Notes under the pieces: generated by a model | Seen by the model: the letters and a program-made list of their open reading frames with translations, nothing else | The model's database searches: none | Told to the model about the DNA's origin: nothing | Part shown: positions 53,811 to 62,713 of the stretch, piece after piece | Position numbering within the stretch: position 1 is the stretch's first letter | How the letters are laid out: each line of letters begins with the position of its first letter | Position numbers and translations under genes: made by a program | Assembly: GCF_020177595.1 (NCBI RefSeq) | Contig: NZ_JAHTBL010000003.1 | Coordinates: forward strand, 186,001 to 250,000 | Source of the DNA: Cognatishimia sp. MH4019 | Lineage (GTDB): Bacteria > Pseudomonadota > Alphaproteobacteria > Rhodobacterales > Rhodobacteraceae | Length of the DNA stretch: 64,000 bases | Reading direction: 5' to 3'

Positions 53811-55201
53811 TACTTTGGGCCTACCATATTTTCGGGCCGCACGACGCGGTCGAAGGTCTCTTCATCGACAAACCCAAGCGCAATCGCCTCTTCCTTTAGG
53901 GTCGTGCCGTTCTTATGCGCCGTTTTGGCGACCTTGGTGGCGTTGTCATAGCCAATCTCGGGCGCCAATGCGGTGACCAGCATCAGACTTTCGCGCATCA
54001 ACCGCTCGATCCGGTCCGCATCGGCTTTCAGACCGACGACCAGATTGTCGGTGAAGGTCGACGCCGCATCACCCAGCAATTGCATGCTCTGCAGCACGTT
54101 ATAGGCCATCATCGGTTTGTAGACGTTCAGCTCGAAATGCCCTTGCGATCCGGCAAATCCAACGGCGGCGTCATTGCCGAAGACATGGGCGCAGACCTGC
54201 GTCAGCGCCTCGCATTGGGTGGGGTTTACCTTGCCGGGCATGATCGACGATCCCGGCTCGTTTTCCGGCAAGATCAACTCGCCCAGCCCGCAGCGGGGGC
54301 CAGAGCCCAGCAGGCGGATGTCATTCGCGATCTTGAAAAGCGACGCGGCGACAACTTTCAACGCCCCTGAAATCTCGACCATCGCGTCATGGGCGGCCAG
54401 CGCCTCGAATTTGTTCGGAGCGGTCACGAAGGGCAGACCTGTGATCTCCGCCATGTTCTTGGCGACCATTTTGTCCCAGCCGACCTTGGTGTTCAGCCCG
54501 GTGCCGACCGCCGTGCCGCCTTGGGCCAACTCATAGATACGGCCCAAAGCGTCCTTCACCCGCGCGATGCCCATAGCGACCTGATGGGTGTAGCCCGAAA
54601 ACTCCTGCGACAGGGTCAAGGGCGTCGCATCTTGCGTATGGGTGCGACCGATCTTGATGATGCCGTCGAACTCCTCGACCTTGGCTTGCAGGGCAGCGTG
54701 CAGCTTTTCCAGACCGGGGATCAGCACGTCATGGGCGGTCATCGCTGTCGCGATATGCATCGCCGTGGGGAAGGTGTCATTGGACGACTGCCCCATATTG
54801 CAGTGGTCATTGGGGTGCACCGGGTCTTTCGATCCGATCTCGCCGCCCATGATCTCGATCGCGCGGTTCGCAATCACCTCGTTGGAGTTCATGTTGGATT
54901 GCGTTCCAGACCCGGTCTGCCAGACCACAAGCGGGAAGTTGTCGTCAAACTTGCCTTCAAACACCTCGCCTGCGGCCTGCACAATGGCCGCGCCACGCTC
55001 TGCGTCCAGCGATCCCAGCTCCATATTCGCCTGCGCGCAGGCCTTCTTGATGACACCCAGCGCGCGCACGATGGCGACTGGCTGCTTTTCCCACCCAATG
55101 GGGAAATTCATAATCGAGCGCTGCGTCTGCGCGCCCCAATACTTGTCGGAGGGAACCTCCAACGGGCCAAAGCTGTCGGTTTCGGTGCGGGTCTGGGCCA
55201 T
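53810..55201 (-). CDS. fumC: Fumarate hydratase class II
   Basis: A 463-residue TCA-cycle fumarase, iron-independent. The signature [15 protein letters not shown] and the blocks [35 protein letters not shown] and [17 protein letters not shown] are all present, including the catalytic histidine and serine-loop residues. Start at the ATG at 55201 ([28 protein letters not shown]); an upstream in-frame start has no support. First gene of a four-gene minus-strand unit. Confidence 0.96.
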   Translation of the reverse strand: MAQTRTETDSFGPLEVPSDKYWGAQTQRSIMNFPIGWEKQPVAIVRALGVIKKACAQANMELGSLDAERGAAIVQAAGEVFEGKFDDNFPLVVWQTGSGTQSNMNSNEVIANRAIEIMGGEIGSKDPVHPNDHCNMGQSSNDTFPTAMHIATAMTAHDVLIPGLEKLHAALQAKVEEFDGIIKIGRTHTQDATPLTLSQEFSGYTHQVAMGIARVKDALGRIYELAQGGTAVGTGLNTKVGWDKMVAKNMAEITGLPFVTAPNKFEALAAHDAMVEISGALKVVAASLFKIANDIRLLGSGPRCGLGELILPENEPGSSIMPGKVNPTQCEALTQVCAHVFGNDAAVGFAGSQGHFELNVYKPMMAYNVLQSMQLLGDAASTFTDNLVVGLKADADRIERLMRESLMLVTALAPEIGYDNATKVAKTAHKNGTTLKEEAIALGFVDEETFDRVVRPENMVGPK

Positions 55202-55291
55202 AATATGCTCTCCGGTATGCAGTTGCATGCCGTTTACCGTGCCGCGGCCAGTGCTGCAATCGGCAGTTTGGCGCAGGGGGCGACCAAGGGT

Positions 55292-55774
55292 TTACTTGCG
55301 AAAACTGTCGAGGCTGACAACCTCTGCCTCGCCCTTGGGCGTTTCCTTGGTGTCGTCTTCGGGCAGTTCGATATCCTCGGCCACGATCATCGGGGCAGGG
55401 GGCGCATCGCTGTCATCGCCGTCTTGCGTCTCAAAGCGCAGACCAAATTCAACCGACGGATCCACAAAGGTCAGGATCGCGTCATAGGGAATATAAAGCG
55501 GCTCAGGGCTATCCCCGAAATTCAGCGTCACCGCAAAGCCTTCATCGGTCACGGTCAGATTGTCGAACCAATGCTGCATCACCACCGTCATCTCGCCGGG
55601 ATAGCGATCCGACAGCCAGTCGGCGATCTCTACATCCGGGTGCATTGTGTCAAAGGTGATGAAGAAATGATGCTCGCCGGGCAATCCGGTCTCGGCCACA
55701 TCTGTCAGCACCTGCTGGATCAGCCCGCGCATGGCGTGGTGCATCAGATTTCCGTAGTCAATGCTGGACGACAT
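55292..55774 (-). CDS. sspB: SspB-family ClpXP adaptor (alpha type)
   Basis: A 160-residue SspB homologue. The substrate-binding domain covers about 1-115 (IDYGNLMHHAMRGLIQQVL, HHFFITFDTMHPDVEIADWL, MTVVMQHWFDNLTVTDEGF), followed by an acidic linker and a short basic C-terminal tail (EVVSLDSFRK) that docks onto ClpX. It delivers ssrA-tagged proteins for degradation; the tmRNA gene of this genome is 3 kb away. Fixed at the ATG at 55774. Confidence 0.9.
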   Translation of the reverse strand: MSSSIDYGNLMHHAMRGLIQQVLTDVAETGLPGEHHFFITFDTMHPDVEIADWLSDRYPGEMTVVMQHWFDNLTVTDEGFAVTLNFGDSPEPLYIPYDAILTFVDPSVEFGLRFETQDGDDSDAPPAPMIVAEDIELPEDDTKETPKGEAEVVSLDSFRK

Positions 55775-55843
55775 CAAAGGCCCCTCGGCTTGGCTTCTTT
55801 TTAACCATAGCGGATTCGGTTCGAGATTAAAGGGCGGGTCCGC

Positions 55844-57106
55844 TCACATCGCCAGCCCCTGCACCGCAACCCCGGCCAGCGCCATGACAAGCAGCACCAG
55901 CGGCAGCGACAGACGCAACCCGAAGATCAAAATCGCGGCCACGACTGTCAGTCCAAGGGCCGCAAGCGACAGGCTGCCCGGCACGGGGACAGGCAATTGC
56001 GTGCCCAGAAACGGTGTCGGCGTCAGCGTGGTGAAAAAGACATGCAGCGCGAACCAGACCGACAGGTTGGCAATGACACCGACGACCGCTGAGGTGACGG
56101 CCTTCAGCGCGGCCTCGATGCGCGGTGCACGTGCCAGATGTTCGACATAAGGCGCGCCTGCGAAGATCCATAAAAAGCAGGGAATAAACGTCACCCAAAG
56201 CGTCAGTGCCGCCGCAGTGATCCCCAGCCCAAGGCCGCGCTCCTGAAAGCCCGCCAGAAAGCCCACGAACTCGGTCACCAGAATCAGTGGGCCGGGGGTG
56301 GTTTCGGCCAGTCCCAGCCCGTCGATCATCTGCGCTGTGCTGAGCCAGCCGTAATTCTGCACGACCTCTTGGGTCATATAGGCCAGCACCGCGTAAGCCC
56401 CGCCAAAGGTCACAACAGCCATTTTCGAGAAGAAAAGGCCAATGTCGGTCAGAAACTCCGCCTGCAAGGCGAATGCCGCCGCAATGGGGGCACTCCACAG
56501 CGCGCCCCAAAGCATGATCGTGCGCGGCAAATGCACATGTGACATCGGCGTGGCCAGCCCGGTGCCTTTGTGCGCTTGGCTTAACCCAACCAGCGCTGCC
56601 ACCCCGATGATGATTGGAAACGGCACGCCAATGGCGAAGATCGCGATGAACGCAGCAATGGCCAGCGCCCAGCTCAGCGGCGTGGCCAGCGCCTTTTTCG
56701 ACAGTTTGAGCAAGGCCTGCAGCACGATCAGGATGACGGCAGATTTGATGCCCAAAAAAGCCCCCTGCACCCAGTTCAGATCGCTATAGAACGCGTATCC
56801 AATGGCCAAAGCCAGCACCACCGCCGCGCCGGGCAGCACAAAAAGCGCCCCTGCGATAAGCCCGCCAACCGTGCCATGCAGCCGCCACCCGGCATAGGTC
56901 GCCAATTGCATCGCCTCGGGGCCGGGGAGCAGCATGCAAAACGACAGCGCGCGGAGGAAGTCCTGCTCTGTCAGCCATTTCTCTTTCTCGACCAGCGCGT
57001 CATGCATCAACGCGATCTGCGCGGCGGGACCTCCGAAGGACAGAACCCCGATACGGGCGAAAACACGGATGAGATGGGGCAGCGATGGCGCAGTCATGAA
57101 ACGCAT
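55844..57106 (-). CDS. chrA: Chromate transporter ChrA
   Basis: A 420-residue long-chain CHR protein with two homologous halves. The first CHR motif FGGPAAQIALMHDALVEKEKWLTEQDFLRALSFCMLLPGPEAMQLATYAGW (in parts) and the second FGGAYAVLAYMTQEVVQNYGWL are clear, and about ten membrane helices are evident. It would export chromate or a similar oxyanion. Start at the ATG at 57106, with another at 57097. Monocistronic. Confidence 0.92.
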   Translation of the reverse strand: MRFMTAPSLPHLIRVFARIGVLSFGGPAAQIALMHDALVEKEKWLTEQDFLRALSFCMLLPGPEAMQLATYAGWRLHGTVGGLIAGALFVLPGAAVVLALAIGYAFYSDLNWVQGAFLGIKSAVILIVLQALLKLSKKALATPLSWALAIAAFIAIFAIGVPFPIIIGVAALVGLSQAHKGTGLATPMSHVHLPRTIMLWGALWSAPIAAAFALQAEFLTDIGLFFSKMAVVTFGGAYAVLAYMTQEVVQNYGWLSTAQMIDGLGLAETTPGPLILVTEFVGFLAGFQERGLGLGITAAALTLWVTFIPCFLWIFAGAPYVEHLARAPRIEAALKAVTSAVVGVIANLSVWFALHVFFTTLTPTPFLGTQLPVPVPGSLSLAALGLTVVAAILIFGLRLSLPLVLLVMALAGVAVQGLAM

Positions 57107-57215
57107 GACGCATGGGGTAGGGGTGGATTGCAACAGGGAGGTGACGATGGATCGACGCTTTCCCATAGGCGCAACACCCGAGTTCTTGCCGTTTTCTTAA
57201 AGCGATCCCGAGCCA

Positions 57216-58178
57216 ATGATATTTTCAGACATGATCTTTCGTGCGCCTTTCTTGATCCTCGCTCTGGCGTTCTCCTCTCCGGCCTTGGCTTGTATCCCAA
57301 CAGAGTGGGTTCGGCATGATGGCCCCGTGTTTCGAGACAGGCTGTTCCTGGGCCTCTACGAAGCGGCCAGTGACGGGCATGTCTTTGTCACGCAGGATAA
57401 CCAGTTGGCGATGATCTATAGCGGTGACGATAGCGGCCAGATCTCGATCAAACTCGCCTTCGGTTCCGATTGGGACGAATGGGAGGAGTGGGGTGTTTTG
57501 CTGGGTCCATCCAAGCAATCAGATGCGGTCCCGTTTAAGGAAACAGCATTCTATCATCGCGTTTCTTCTACGGATCATCGGCTCTATTTTATCGGATATT
57601 CTGACGAAACGACCTACCAATCACGCCTCTACATGGCGCAAGCACCGGCGCTGACGGGACCGTGGAAGATCATGCCCGAACCGGTCATGGACAGAGGGCA
57701 GACCGCCGGAAGAGAGGTCTATCTGATCACATCCCCCTCGGTTGTAGAGCATCAAGGCCGCTTGATCATGGCGTGGCTTGGCTGGAATGGGTTCGAGGAT
57801 GTCACGGCAGTCTGGAGTTTCAGCGCAACGTCCGATCTGAATGGTCTTGCTTGGGAAAACCTCAGGGAAACCGCGATCCCGATTGGCATGGAAGGACAGA
57901 TCACGGCGCGGCCGGATGGCGGCTTTGTCGCGGTTGCCACTCAGGAAACAGATACGGGTCGCGAAGGTATATTTGCATTTTGTGCGGACAATCCCCTTGG
58001 CCCTTGGACCGCACTCCCGGGGCCTCTTTTGTCGCTGGCAGGAGACAAATGGGAGGTAGATGAAATCATCGCGCCCTCCATCACTTTCGATCCGCAAACC
58101 GACGAACCATATCTGTTTTATACTGCAGCAGAGCACACACGGGGCTGGCGTATGATGATGGCAAAACCTTCAAATTAA
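57216..58178 (+). CDS. Secreted beta-propeller-like protein (GH43-type)
   Basis: A 320-residue protein with a signal peptide at residues 1-25 (MIFRAPFLILALAFSSPALA within it). The mature part repeats blade-like strands with the pattern LYFIGYSD, RLYMAQAPALTGPW, LIMAWLGWNG, DNPLGPWTALPGP and EPYLFYTAAEHTRGWR. This GPW repeat resembles the five-bladed fold of GH43/GH32/GH62-like glycosidases. I cannot identify the catalytic acids, so the activity is unknown. Base composition is a little lower in GC than its neighbours. Confidence 0.6.
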   Translation: MIFSDMIFRAPFLILALAFSSPALACIPTEWVRHDGPVFRDRLFLGLYEAASDGHVFVTQDNQLAMIYSGDDSGQISIKLAFGSDWDEWEEWGVLLGPSKQSDAVPFKETAFYHRVSSTDHRLYFIGYSDETTYQSRLYMAQAPALTGPWKIMPEPVMDRGQTAGREVYLITSPSVVEHQGRLIMAWLGWNGFEDVTAVWSFSATSDLNGLAWENLRETAIPIGMEGQITARPDGGFVAVATQETDTGREGIFAFCADNPLGPWTALPGPLLSLAGDKWEVDEIIAPSITFDPQTDEPYLFYTAAEHTRGWRMMMAKPSN

Positions 58179-58263
58179 GCCCGACTTTTGGCATAGTGAC
58201 CGCCTTGTGCCGCCTTCCAGGTGATGGAGCTTAAGGCAGCAGAGGTCTGGTTTGAGGCCATAC

Positions 58264-58785
58264 CTATCCCAAAAAGGGAACTGATTTGAGCGTCGTTAGC
58301 TTGCCGTCCTTCAGTTGAACCACCTCTAAAGCGCCCAGTATTCCCTCAATCGGAAACTCTCCGACATGTGAAACGTCTACCCGTTCAATATCCGCGCGGG
58401 TTTCATAGGTTGCTACGGTCATATGGGGACGAAAGGGGTGCTCCGAGCTAAGTGCAGAGCGGTGGGAGCCATCGTATAATTGTTCATGCAAAGCTCGCGC
58501 TTTATCGCTTCCTGTCCTACAAAGCAGGAAGATTTTGTGTTTTTCCTCAAAGGGATCGAACTCAACTACGTATTTGTTGAACGAGACTTTGAACTCTTGA
58601 AATCGACTTGATGATTTGTCGACCAACTCAGCAATGGTTTCTAGATGTTGCTCTGGCACTCCGAACACCAATGTGATGTGCGCAGGAACAAGCTCTGCCC
58701 TTCGGCGCTCATGTTTCGCGCGAAATTTGGCTATTCGCCTGCCGCAAGAAGGCTCGAAAACCGGATATCCAAGGACATAAATCAT
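58264..58785 (-). CDS. 2H phosphoesterase / 2'-5' RNA ligase-like protein
   Basis: A 173-residue protein with the two HxTx/HxTV-type motifs of the 2H superfamily: HITLVF from H36 and HMTVATYE from H121. Such enzymes act on cyclic phosphodiesters in RNA or nucleotides. AT content is higher than in neighbouring genes, which may mean recent acquisition. It lies between the propeller gene and ssrA, with no operon partner. Confidence 0.75.
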   Translation of the reverse strand: MIYVLGYPVFEPSCGRRIAKFRAKHERRRAELVPAHITLVFGVPEQHLETIAELVDKSSSRFQEFKVSFNKYVVEFDPFEEKHKIFLLCRTGSDKARALHEQLYDGSHRSALSSEHPFRPHMTVATYETRADIERVDVSHVGEFPIEGILGALEVVQLKDGKLTTLKSVPFLG

Positions 58786-58889
58786 TGCAGCAAGGTGAAG
58801 TGATTAACGCAAAAACACAACGGCAGCTCCATCCCGCAAAGCAGCCATCCGCAAAGCATCTTCCACCGCCCGCTCGTGAGACGCTCAGC

Positions 58890-58929
58890 CCTAAAATGAA
58901 AATGCAGGCTTCTGTTGCCAGGTGCCTGC
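58890..58929 (-). terminator. Terminator of ssrA
   Basis: GCAGGC (58904-58909) pairs with GCCTGC (58924-58929), and on the minus strand the stem is followed by ATTTTCATTTT (58893-58903 region). It lies just past the end of the tmRNA gene on that strand. Confidence 0.6.
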
Positions 58930-58939
58930 GAACCCCGCC

Positions 58940-59212
58940 TAACCCTGCTAGGGGCTAGGGCTTAAGATTTCGATACCTCGAACTGCTTACGCAGCCAGAG
59001 CCATCGGAGCTTTGTTGTCGTTTGCAACTAGCTTAAGTGAACCGATAACGGTGGTATCTCACCGAGACAAAGCTAACCCCTTTAGACGTTCGTCGATCCT
59101 ATTTCGGCCCCGCGATCCTCAAACGAAGGATTATGGTGGAGCCGCCGGGTACCGCCCCCGGGTCCGATCCGCTTATTACGAGCGCGTTTATGTCCATAGT
59201 CCCGAAGGACAA
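58940..59212 (-). ncRNA. ssrA: tmRNA, circularly permuted two-piece form
   Basis: On the minus strand the tag frame reads ANDNKAPMALAA then TAA (59025 down to 58987). The coding piece begins at about 59111 with GGGGCCG followed by AAATAGGATCGACG, the typical tmRNA 5' end. The acceptor piece lies upstream at about 59212-59134 and ends CGGCTCC-ACCA; CGGCTCC pairs with GGGGCCG to form the acceptor stem, and the T arm precedes it. A spacer of about 22 bases (59112-59133) is removed in processing. This order is the known alphaproteobacterial permutation. It rescues stalled ribosomes with SmpB. A TATATT box at 59223-59218 may be the -10 element. Outer ends are approximate. Confidence 0.93.
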
Positions 59213-59275
59213 ACCTGAATATAGGGGGAAGGCGCGGCGATTTAAAGGGAATTCGCCGCGTGCTTCGCAAGGTGT

Positions 59276-59629
59276 TTAAAAGACGTTAATGCCGACAAGT
59301 GTGATCCCGACCGCCGCTTCACACAGGAAAAAGCCCCATGTTTTACGGGTCGGGGCCTCGTCCGCGATGATCGAGGTCAGTCGCCCGATCGACGCAAACC
59401 CCCATGCGAAACCGATCATCGCATAGGCCACGGGTGAGCCCAGAAAGAGCGCGCCGACGCCCAGACCCACGAAGAGCGCGCCTGAGGCGGCGCGGATTTC
59501 CGACACACCCATTGTGGTCGCACCGCGCTGCAGGTCCACGACCTGCATTGTGTATTTCGGTGCGAGCCAGCCGAAGAGCCCCAGAACAATGCTAAAGAGC
59601 GCCAGCGAGATGTTGATAAGATCGACCAT
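59276..59629 (-). CDS. DUF4345-like small membrane protein
   Basis: A 117-residue protein with four hydrophobic helices (about 6-25, 45-62, 65-82, 98-116). The block GVSEIRAASGALFVGLGVGALFLG with the arginine in the second helix fits DUF4345. No function is known. It sits between ssrA and the terminator of the binding-protein gene, on the minus strand. Confidence 0.7.
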   Translation of the reverse strand: MVDLINISLALFSIVLGLFGWLAPKYTMQVVDLQRGATTMGVSEIRAASGALFVGLGVGALFLGSPVAYAMIGFAWGFASIGRLTSIIADEAPTRKTWGFFLCEAAVGITLVGINVF

Positions 59630-59687
59630 TATGTGCCTCTGATTGACAGTTTAACTGTATTACGTGGCTGACACCCAACTGGTTCAC

Positions 59688-59719
59688 AAAAAAAGCCACC
59701 TCAGGTGAGATGGCTTTTT
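59688..59719 (-). terminator. Rho-independent terminator of the binding-protein gene
   Basis: The minus strand reads AAAAGCCATCTCACCTGAGGTGGCTTTTTTT: stem GCCA(T)CTC with GAG(G)TGGC and a run of seven T residues. It is 20 bases past the stop codon of the PotD-like gene. The opposite strand also ends in T residues, so it may be bidirectional. Confidence 0.85.
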
Positions 59720-59739
59720 CTTTACATCTTTAGAAGGGC

Positions 59740-60780
59740 TTAGAAGCCTGCTTTGATCCGCTCGAACATCTCGCCCTGCTTTTCGCGCAGCGCATTGTCC
59801 ATCGGCAATTGCGCCAAAACAGGTGCGCTGATCTCACCCAGACCGGCAGCCTCCAGCGCTTCTGCGCCGAAATTGGCCATCGATGCCGCGTTGGAGTGGC
59901 CATAGCCATCCGCCATCAGCGCCTCGGTCGAGGACGGATCAAGGAACGCGTTGATATAATCATACGCCTTGTCTTCCGAGCCTTCGCCATCCTTGAGGTT
60001 CACATAGCCGCACAGCCACAGCGACGAGCCTTCCGCGGCTTCGCGCTGAAAGCCCACCGGGAAGCCTTCATCGACCAGCGTGGGGTAGGTTTCGTTCCAC
60101 GCCCAAGCGACCAGCACTTCGCCCGTGGCCATCAATTGCGCCAGCTCGCCCGGATCGGTCCAGTAGGTGCGCAGGTTGCCATGCACTTCGCGCAGCCACG
60201 CCGAGGCAGCTTCGAACTGCTCGTCTGTGGCTGTTGTCCAGTCCGTCGTGCCGGTTGCCAGATAGGCCAGCGCATAAGCGTCATCGACATTATCGGGCAG
60301 CGTCATGCGGCCTGCATAGGCGGGGTTCTTGAACACATTGAGCGAGGCCACGTCTTCGGCAGGCACTTCGTCCATGTTATAGGCAATCGCGGTGGAGCCG
60401 AAATCGACCGGGATGAAATACGTGTCCGAGGCTGCGGCAGAGATGTCCTCGCCCACCAGATTGGCATCGAGGTTCTCCAACTCGTCGATGCGGCTCAGAT
60501 CCCAAGGCTCCAGAATGTCCGAGGCGACCCATTTGGTGACAGAGCCCGCACAGACATGGCTAACATCGGCCTTGAAGCCCGACCGGATCTTTTGCAGCGC
60601 TTCGTCCTCATCGCCGAAAAAGGCGAAGGTCGGGCTGGTGCCGTGCTTGTCGATATAGCTTTGGTGAAAGGCGGGCATCTCGAAGCCTGAATAGTCAAAG
60701 ACCAGCAACTCGCTGTCTTCGGCAAAGGCTGCGGTGGACAGGGCGAGCGTGGCCACGCCCGTGAGAAGAAGATGTTTCAT
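59740..60780 (-). CDS. Periplasmic polyamine-type substrate-binding protein
   Basis: A 346-residue exported protein. Signal peptide MKHLLLTGVATLALSTAAFA, then a bilobal binding-protein fold of the PotD/PotF type (ELLVFDYSGFEMPAFHQSYIDKHG, HVCAGSVTKW, FIPVDFGSTAIAYNMDEVPAEDV, DDAYALAYLATG). Likely ligands are polyamines or related amines, not proven. No ABC permease or ATPase gene follows, so the rest of the transporter is elsewhere or the gene is an orphan. Start at the ATG at 60780. Confidence 0.82.
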   Translation of the reverse strand: MKHLLLTGVATLALSTAAFAEDSELLVFDYSGFEMPAFHQSYIDKHGTSPTFAFFGDEDEALQKIRSGFKADVSHVCAGSVTKWVASDILEPWDLSRIDELENLDANLVGEDISAAASDTYFIPVDFGSTAIAYNMDEVPAEDVASLNVFKNPAYAGRMTLPDNVDDAYALAYLATGTTDWTTATDEQFEAASAWLREVHGNLRTYWTDPGELAQLMATGEVLVAWAWNETYPTLVDEGFPVGFQREAAEGSSLWLCGYVNLKDGEGSEDKAYDYINAFLDPSSTEALMADGYGHSNAASMANFGAEALEAAGLGEISAPVLAQLPMDNALREKQGEMFERIKAGF

Positions 60781-61117
60781 GTCATGTGCTCCCAAACAGA
60801 AATCGCGAAAACGCTATGCGCGGTAGGGGGAGGGTGCAAGCGGGTTCTTGTCAGTGTGCCGCTCCCCGGACCTGATCCGGGGCCTCATGCCGCCGGGGGC
60901 GCGGGTCAAGCTTGGGACGGGTGAGTCAGATCAATGCGCTCTGCTGATCTCACCCAGCCCGGATACAAGCCGAAGGCGCCGGGCATTGCCAGACCGCCCC
61001 ACGGTCTGGCGATTTGGTTTCGCTGCGTGCTTCGCCCATACGAAAGATGTACTTGGCGGCCATAAAGCACTTTAGAAATGCCGTCAGATCGCCATCCCTC
61101 GGTCTGGCAACGCCCGA
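60781..61117. other. Non-coding stretch rich in inverted repeats
   Basis: About 340 bases without a credible gene between two minus-strand genes. It contains CCCCGGA-CCTGA-TCCGGGG (60864-60882), an interrupted repeat GGGTGA(GTCA)GATCA with TGATCTCACCC (60919-60955), and GCCAGACCG-CCCCA-CGGTCTGGC (60988-61010), plus a lone extra copy of CGGTCTGGC at 61100-61108. The last stem could terminate the GntR transcript. Confidence 0.6.
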
Positions 61118-61849
61118 CTAGCCCTTTACAGCCCGCGCCTCGAACACGCTGCGCGCCAATTCGACGGTATATTCCGCCAGTTCCACCAGCGCCGCATCCG
61201 CTGCCCCGCCATCCTGCGCCTCAATCGCATCGGCAATCCCACCATGCAGCGCGATGATCCGTTCGCGCGACCGGGCGGTGAAGGTAATCATGTTCATCAG
61301 CGGCTGCATCGCCTCAACAGCACCTGCCAGCTGATAAGACAGCACCGGGTTGCCCGCACCATCCACAAGCGCCCTGTGAAAAGCCACGTCGGAGGCGCAG
61401 AACGCCTCGTCCGTCAGGCCGGGTTGACCTTGGCGGTGGATCTCAACCCGCATGGTTGCCAGATGATCCGGCGTCCGCCGCGAGGCTGACAACGGCGCGC
61501 AGGCGCGTTCCAACGCGTAGCGCGCCTCGCAAGCGGTCTCAAACGACACCGCGTTCATTGACAGCAAAAGCGTCGAGGTCGTGATTTGCTGCGAATACGC
61601 ATCCGCATAGCGCAAGCGGTTCACAAATGCCCCACCTGTCGCGCCGCGCTGGGTGCGGATCAGGCTTTGCGCCGCCAACCGCTTCAACGCTTCCCGCACG
61701 GTCGAGCGGGAGACGTCGAATTGCTCGGCCAATTCGGCCTCCGACGGCAATCGTTCGTCCACAGGCATCGCACCTGACACAATCGCATCGCGAATGGCGG
61801 CGGCGATCTGCGCAGAGAGGTCCTTGGAACTGGTCGGGTCAATTTTCAT
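61118..61849 (-). CDS. GntR/FadR-family transcriptional regulator
   Basis: A 243-residue regulator: winged helix at 8-75 (AAIRDAIVSGAMPVDERLPSEAELAEQFDVSRSTVREALKRLAAQ, split here) and a C-terminal FCD ligand domain (about 95-225) with the metal-binding Asp/His pattern (DVAFHRALVDGAGNPVL). FadR-like FCD regulators respond to organic acids or sugars. It is next to the binding-protein gene on one side and divergent from the DUF2182 gene on the other; which one it controls is open. Confidence 0.87.
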   Translation of the reverse strand: MKIDPTSSKDLSAQIAAAIRDAIVSGAMPVDERLPSEAELAEQFDVSRSTVREALKRLAAQSLIRTQRGATGGAFVNRLRYADAYSQQITTSTLLLSMNAVSFETACEARYALERACAPLSASRRTPDHLATMRVEIHRQGQPGLTDEAFCASDVAFHRALVDGAGNPVLSYQLAGAVEAMQPLMNMITFTARSRERIIALHGGIADAIEAQDGGAADAALVELAEYTVELARSVFEARAVKG

Positions 61850-61920
61850 TTGTCAGACAATTAAAAGTCTGACATTTGAATTGCAACGATTTGTTCCGGT
61901 GGGTTTGGGAGGACCTGTCG

Positions 61921-62712
61921 ATGCTGCATGCGCCCTTACGCACGATCCTCTGGCTCGGCTTCTTCATCGCCATCCTTCTGTCGTGGTGGATGATGTTCGC
62001 CATGGCCATCGACATGGATCTTGATCTGCTGGGCCGTCCCGGCGAGATGGGCGCACGCATGGCCGCGATGGACCCACGCATGCCGATGGACATGCCCATG
62101 GCGCGGTTCGGGCCTTTATTTGCGATGTGGGCGATCATGATGGCCGCGATGATGCTGCCGACGCTGATCCCGACCTTGCGCGCCTATGAAGACCTGATGG
62201 TCAGCGCCGATGGAACGCGAGCAGGATGGCTGGGCGTCCTGCTGGGCTACTTCATCGTCTGGGTCGGCTTTGCGGCGATTATCACGGCGGTGCAACTGGG
62301 CCTGCTCTTCGGCGGTGTCGTCGACATGCTGGGCATCGCGAAAAGCCCTTGGGTCGCGGGCGGTCTGCTGCTGATCGTGGGCCTTTTCCAGTTCACCCGC
62401 GCCAAGGAAATCTGCCACGGCGTCTGCCATTCCCCCATGACCTATTACCTTGGCCACTGGAAAACCGGCTTTGCCGGTGGGCTGCGCATGGGGCTGGGCC
62501 TTGGCGCGTTCTGCGTCGGCTGCTGTTGGGGCTTCATGGCGCTTGGCTTTGTGGGCGGTGTGATGAACCTGGCCTGGATGGGTCTGGCGACGCTCTTCAT
62601 GGTGCTCGAAAAACTGCCACAGATCGGACATGTGGTCACAAAACCGATGGGCTTTGCGCTGTCACTCGCAGGTGTCGCAGTGATGGCGTGGCCCCTCGTG
62701 AACGGAGGATAA
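61921..62712 (+). CDS. DUF2182 membrane protein
   Basis: A 263-residue integral membrane protein with about seven helices. DUF2182 marks seen are the Met-rich loop RMPMDMPMARFGPLFAMWAIMMAAMMLPTLIP (partly quoted), RAKEICHGVCHSP, and GAFCVGCCWGFMALGFVGG. The many methionines, cysteines and histidines suggest metal binding, often predicted for this family. The ATG at 61921 follows GGGAGG. It is one base from the DUF1326 gene, a pairing seen widely, and probably part of the DUF2182-DUF1326-DinB transcript. Confidence 0.85.
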   Translation: MLHAPLRTILWLGFFIAILLSWWMMFAMAIDMDLDLLGRPGEMGARMAAMDPRMPMDMPMARFGPLFAMWAIMMAAMMLPTLIPTLRAYEDLMVSADGTRAGWLGVLLGYFIVWVGFAAIITAVQLGLLFGGVVDMLGIAKSPWVAGGLLLIVGLFQFTRAKEICHGVCHSPMTYYLGHWKTGFAGGLRMGLGLGAFCVGCCWGFMALGFVGGVMNLAWMGLATLFMVLEKLPQIGHVVTKPMGFALSLAGVAVMAWPLVNGG

Positions 62713-62713
62713 T

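Noticed and set aside
54389-55804. 471-codon plus-strand frame over fumC and sspB
   Set aside because: Shadow of two well-supported genes on the other strand.
59012-59218. Short plus-strand frame over ssrA
   Set aside because: The region is explained by the tmRNA on the other strand.
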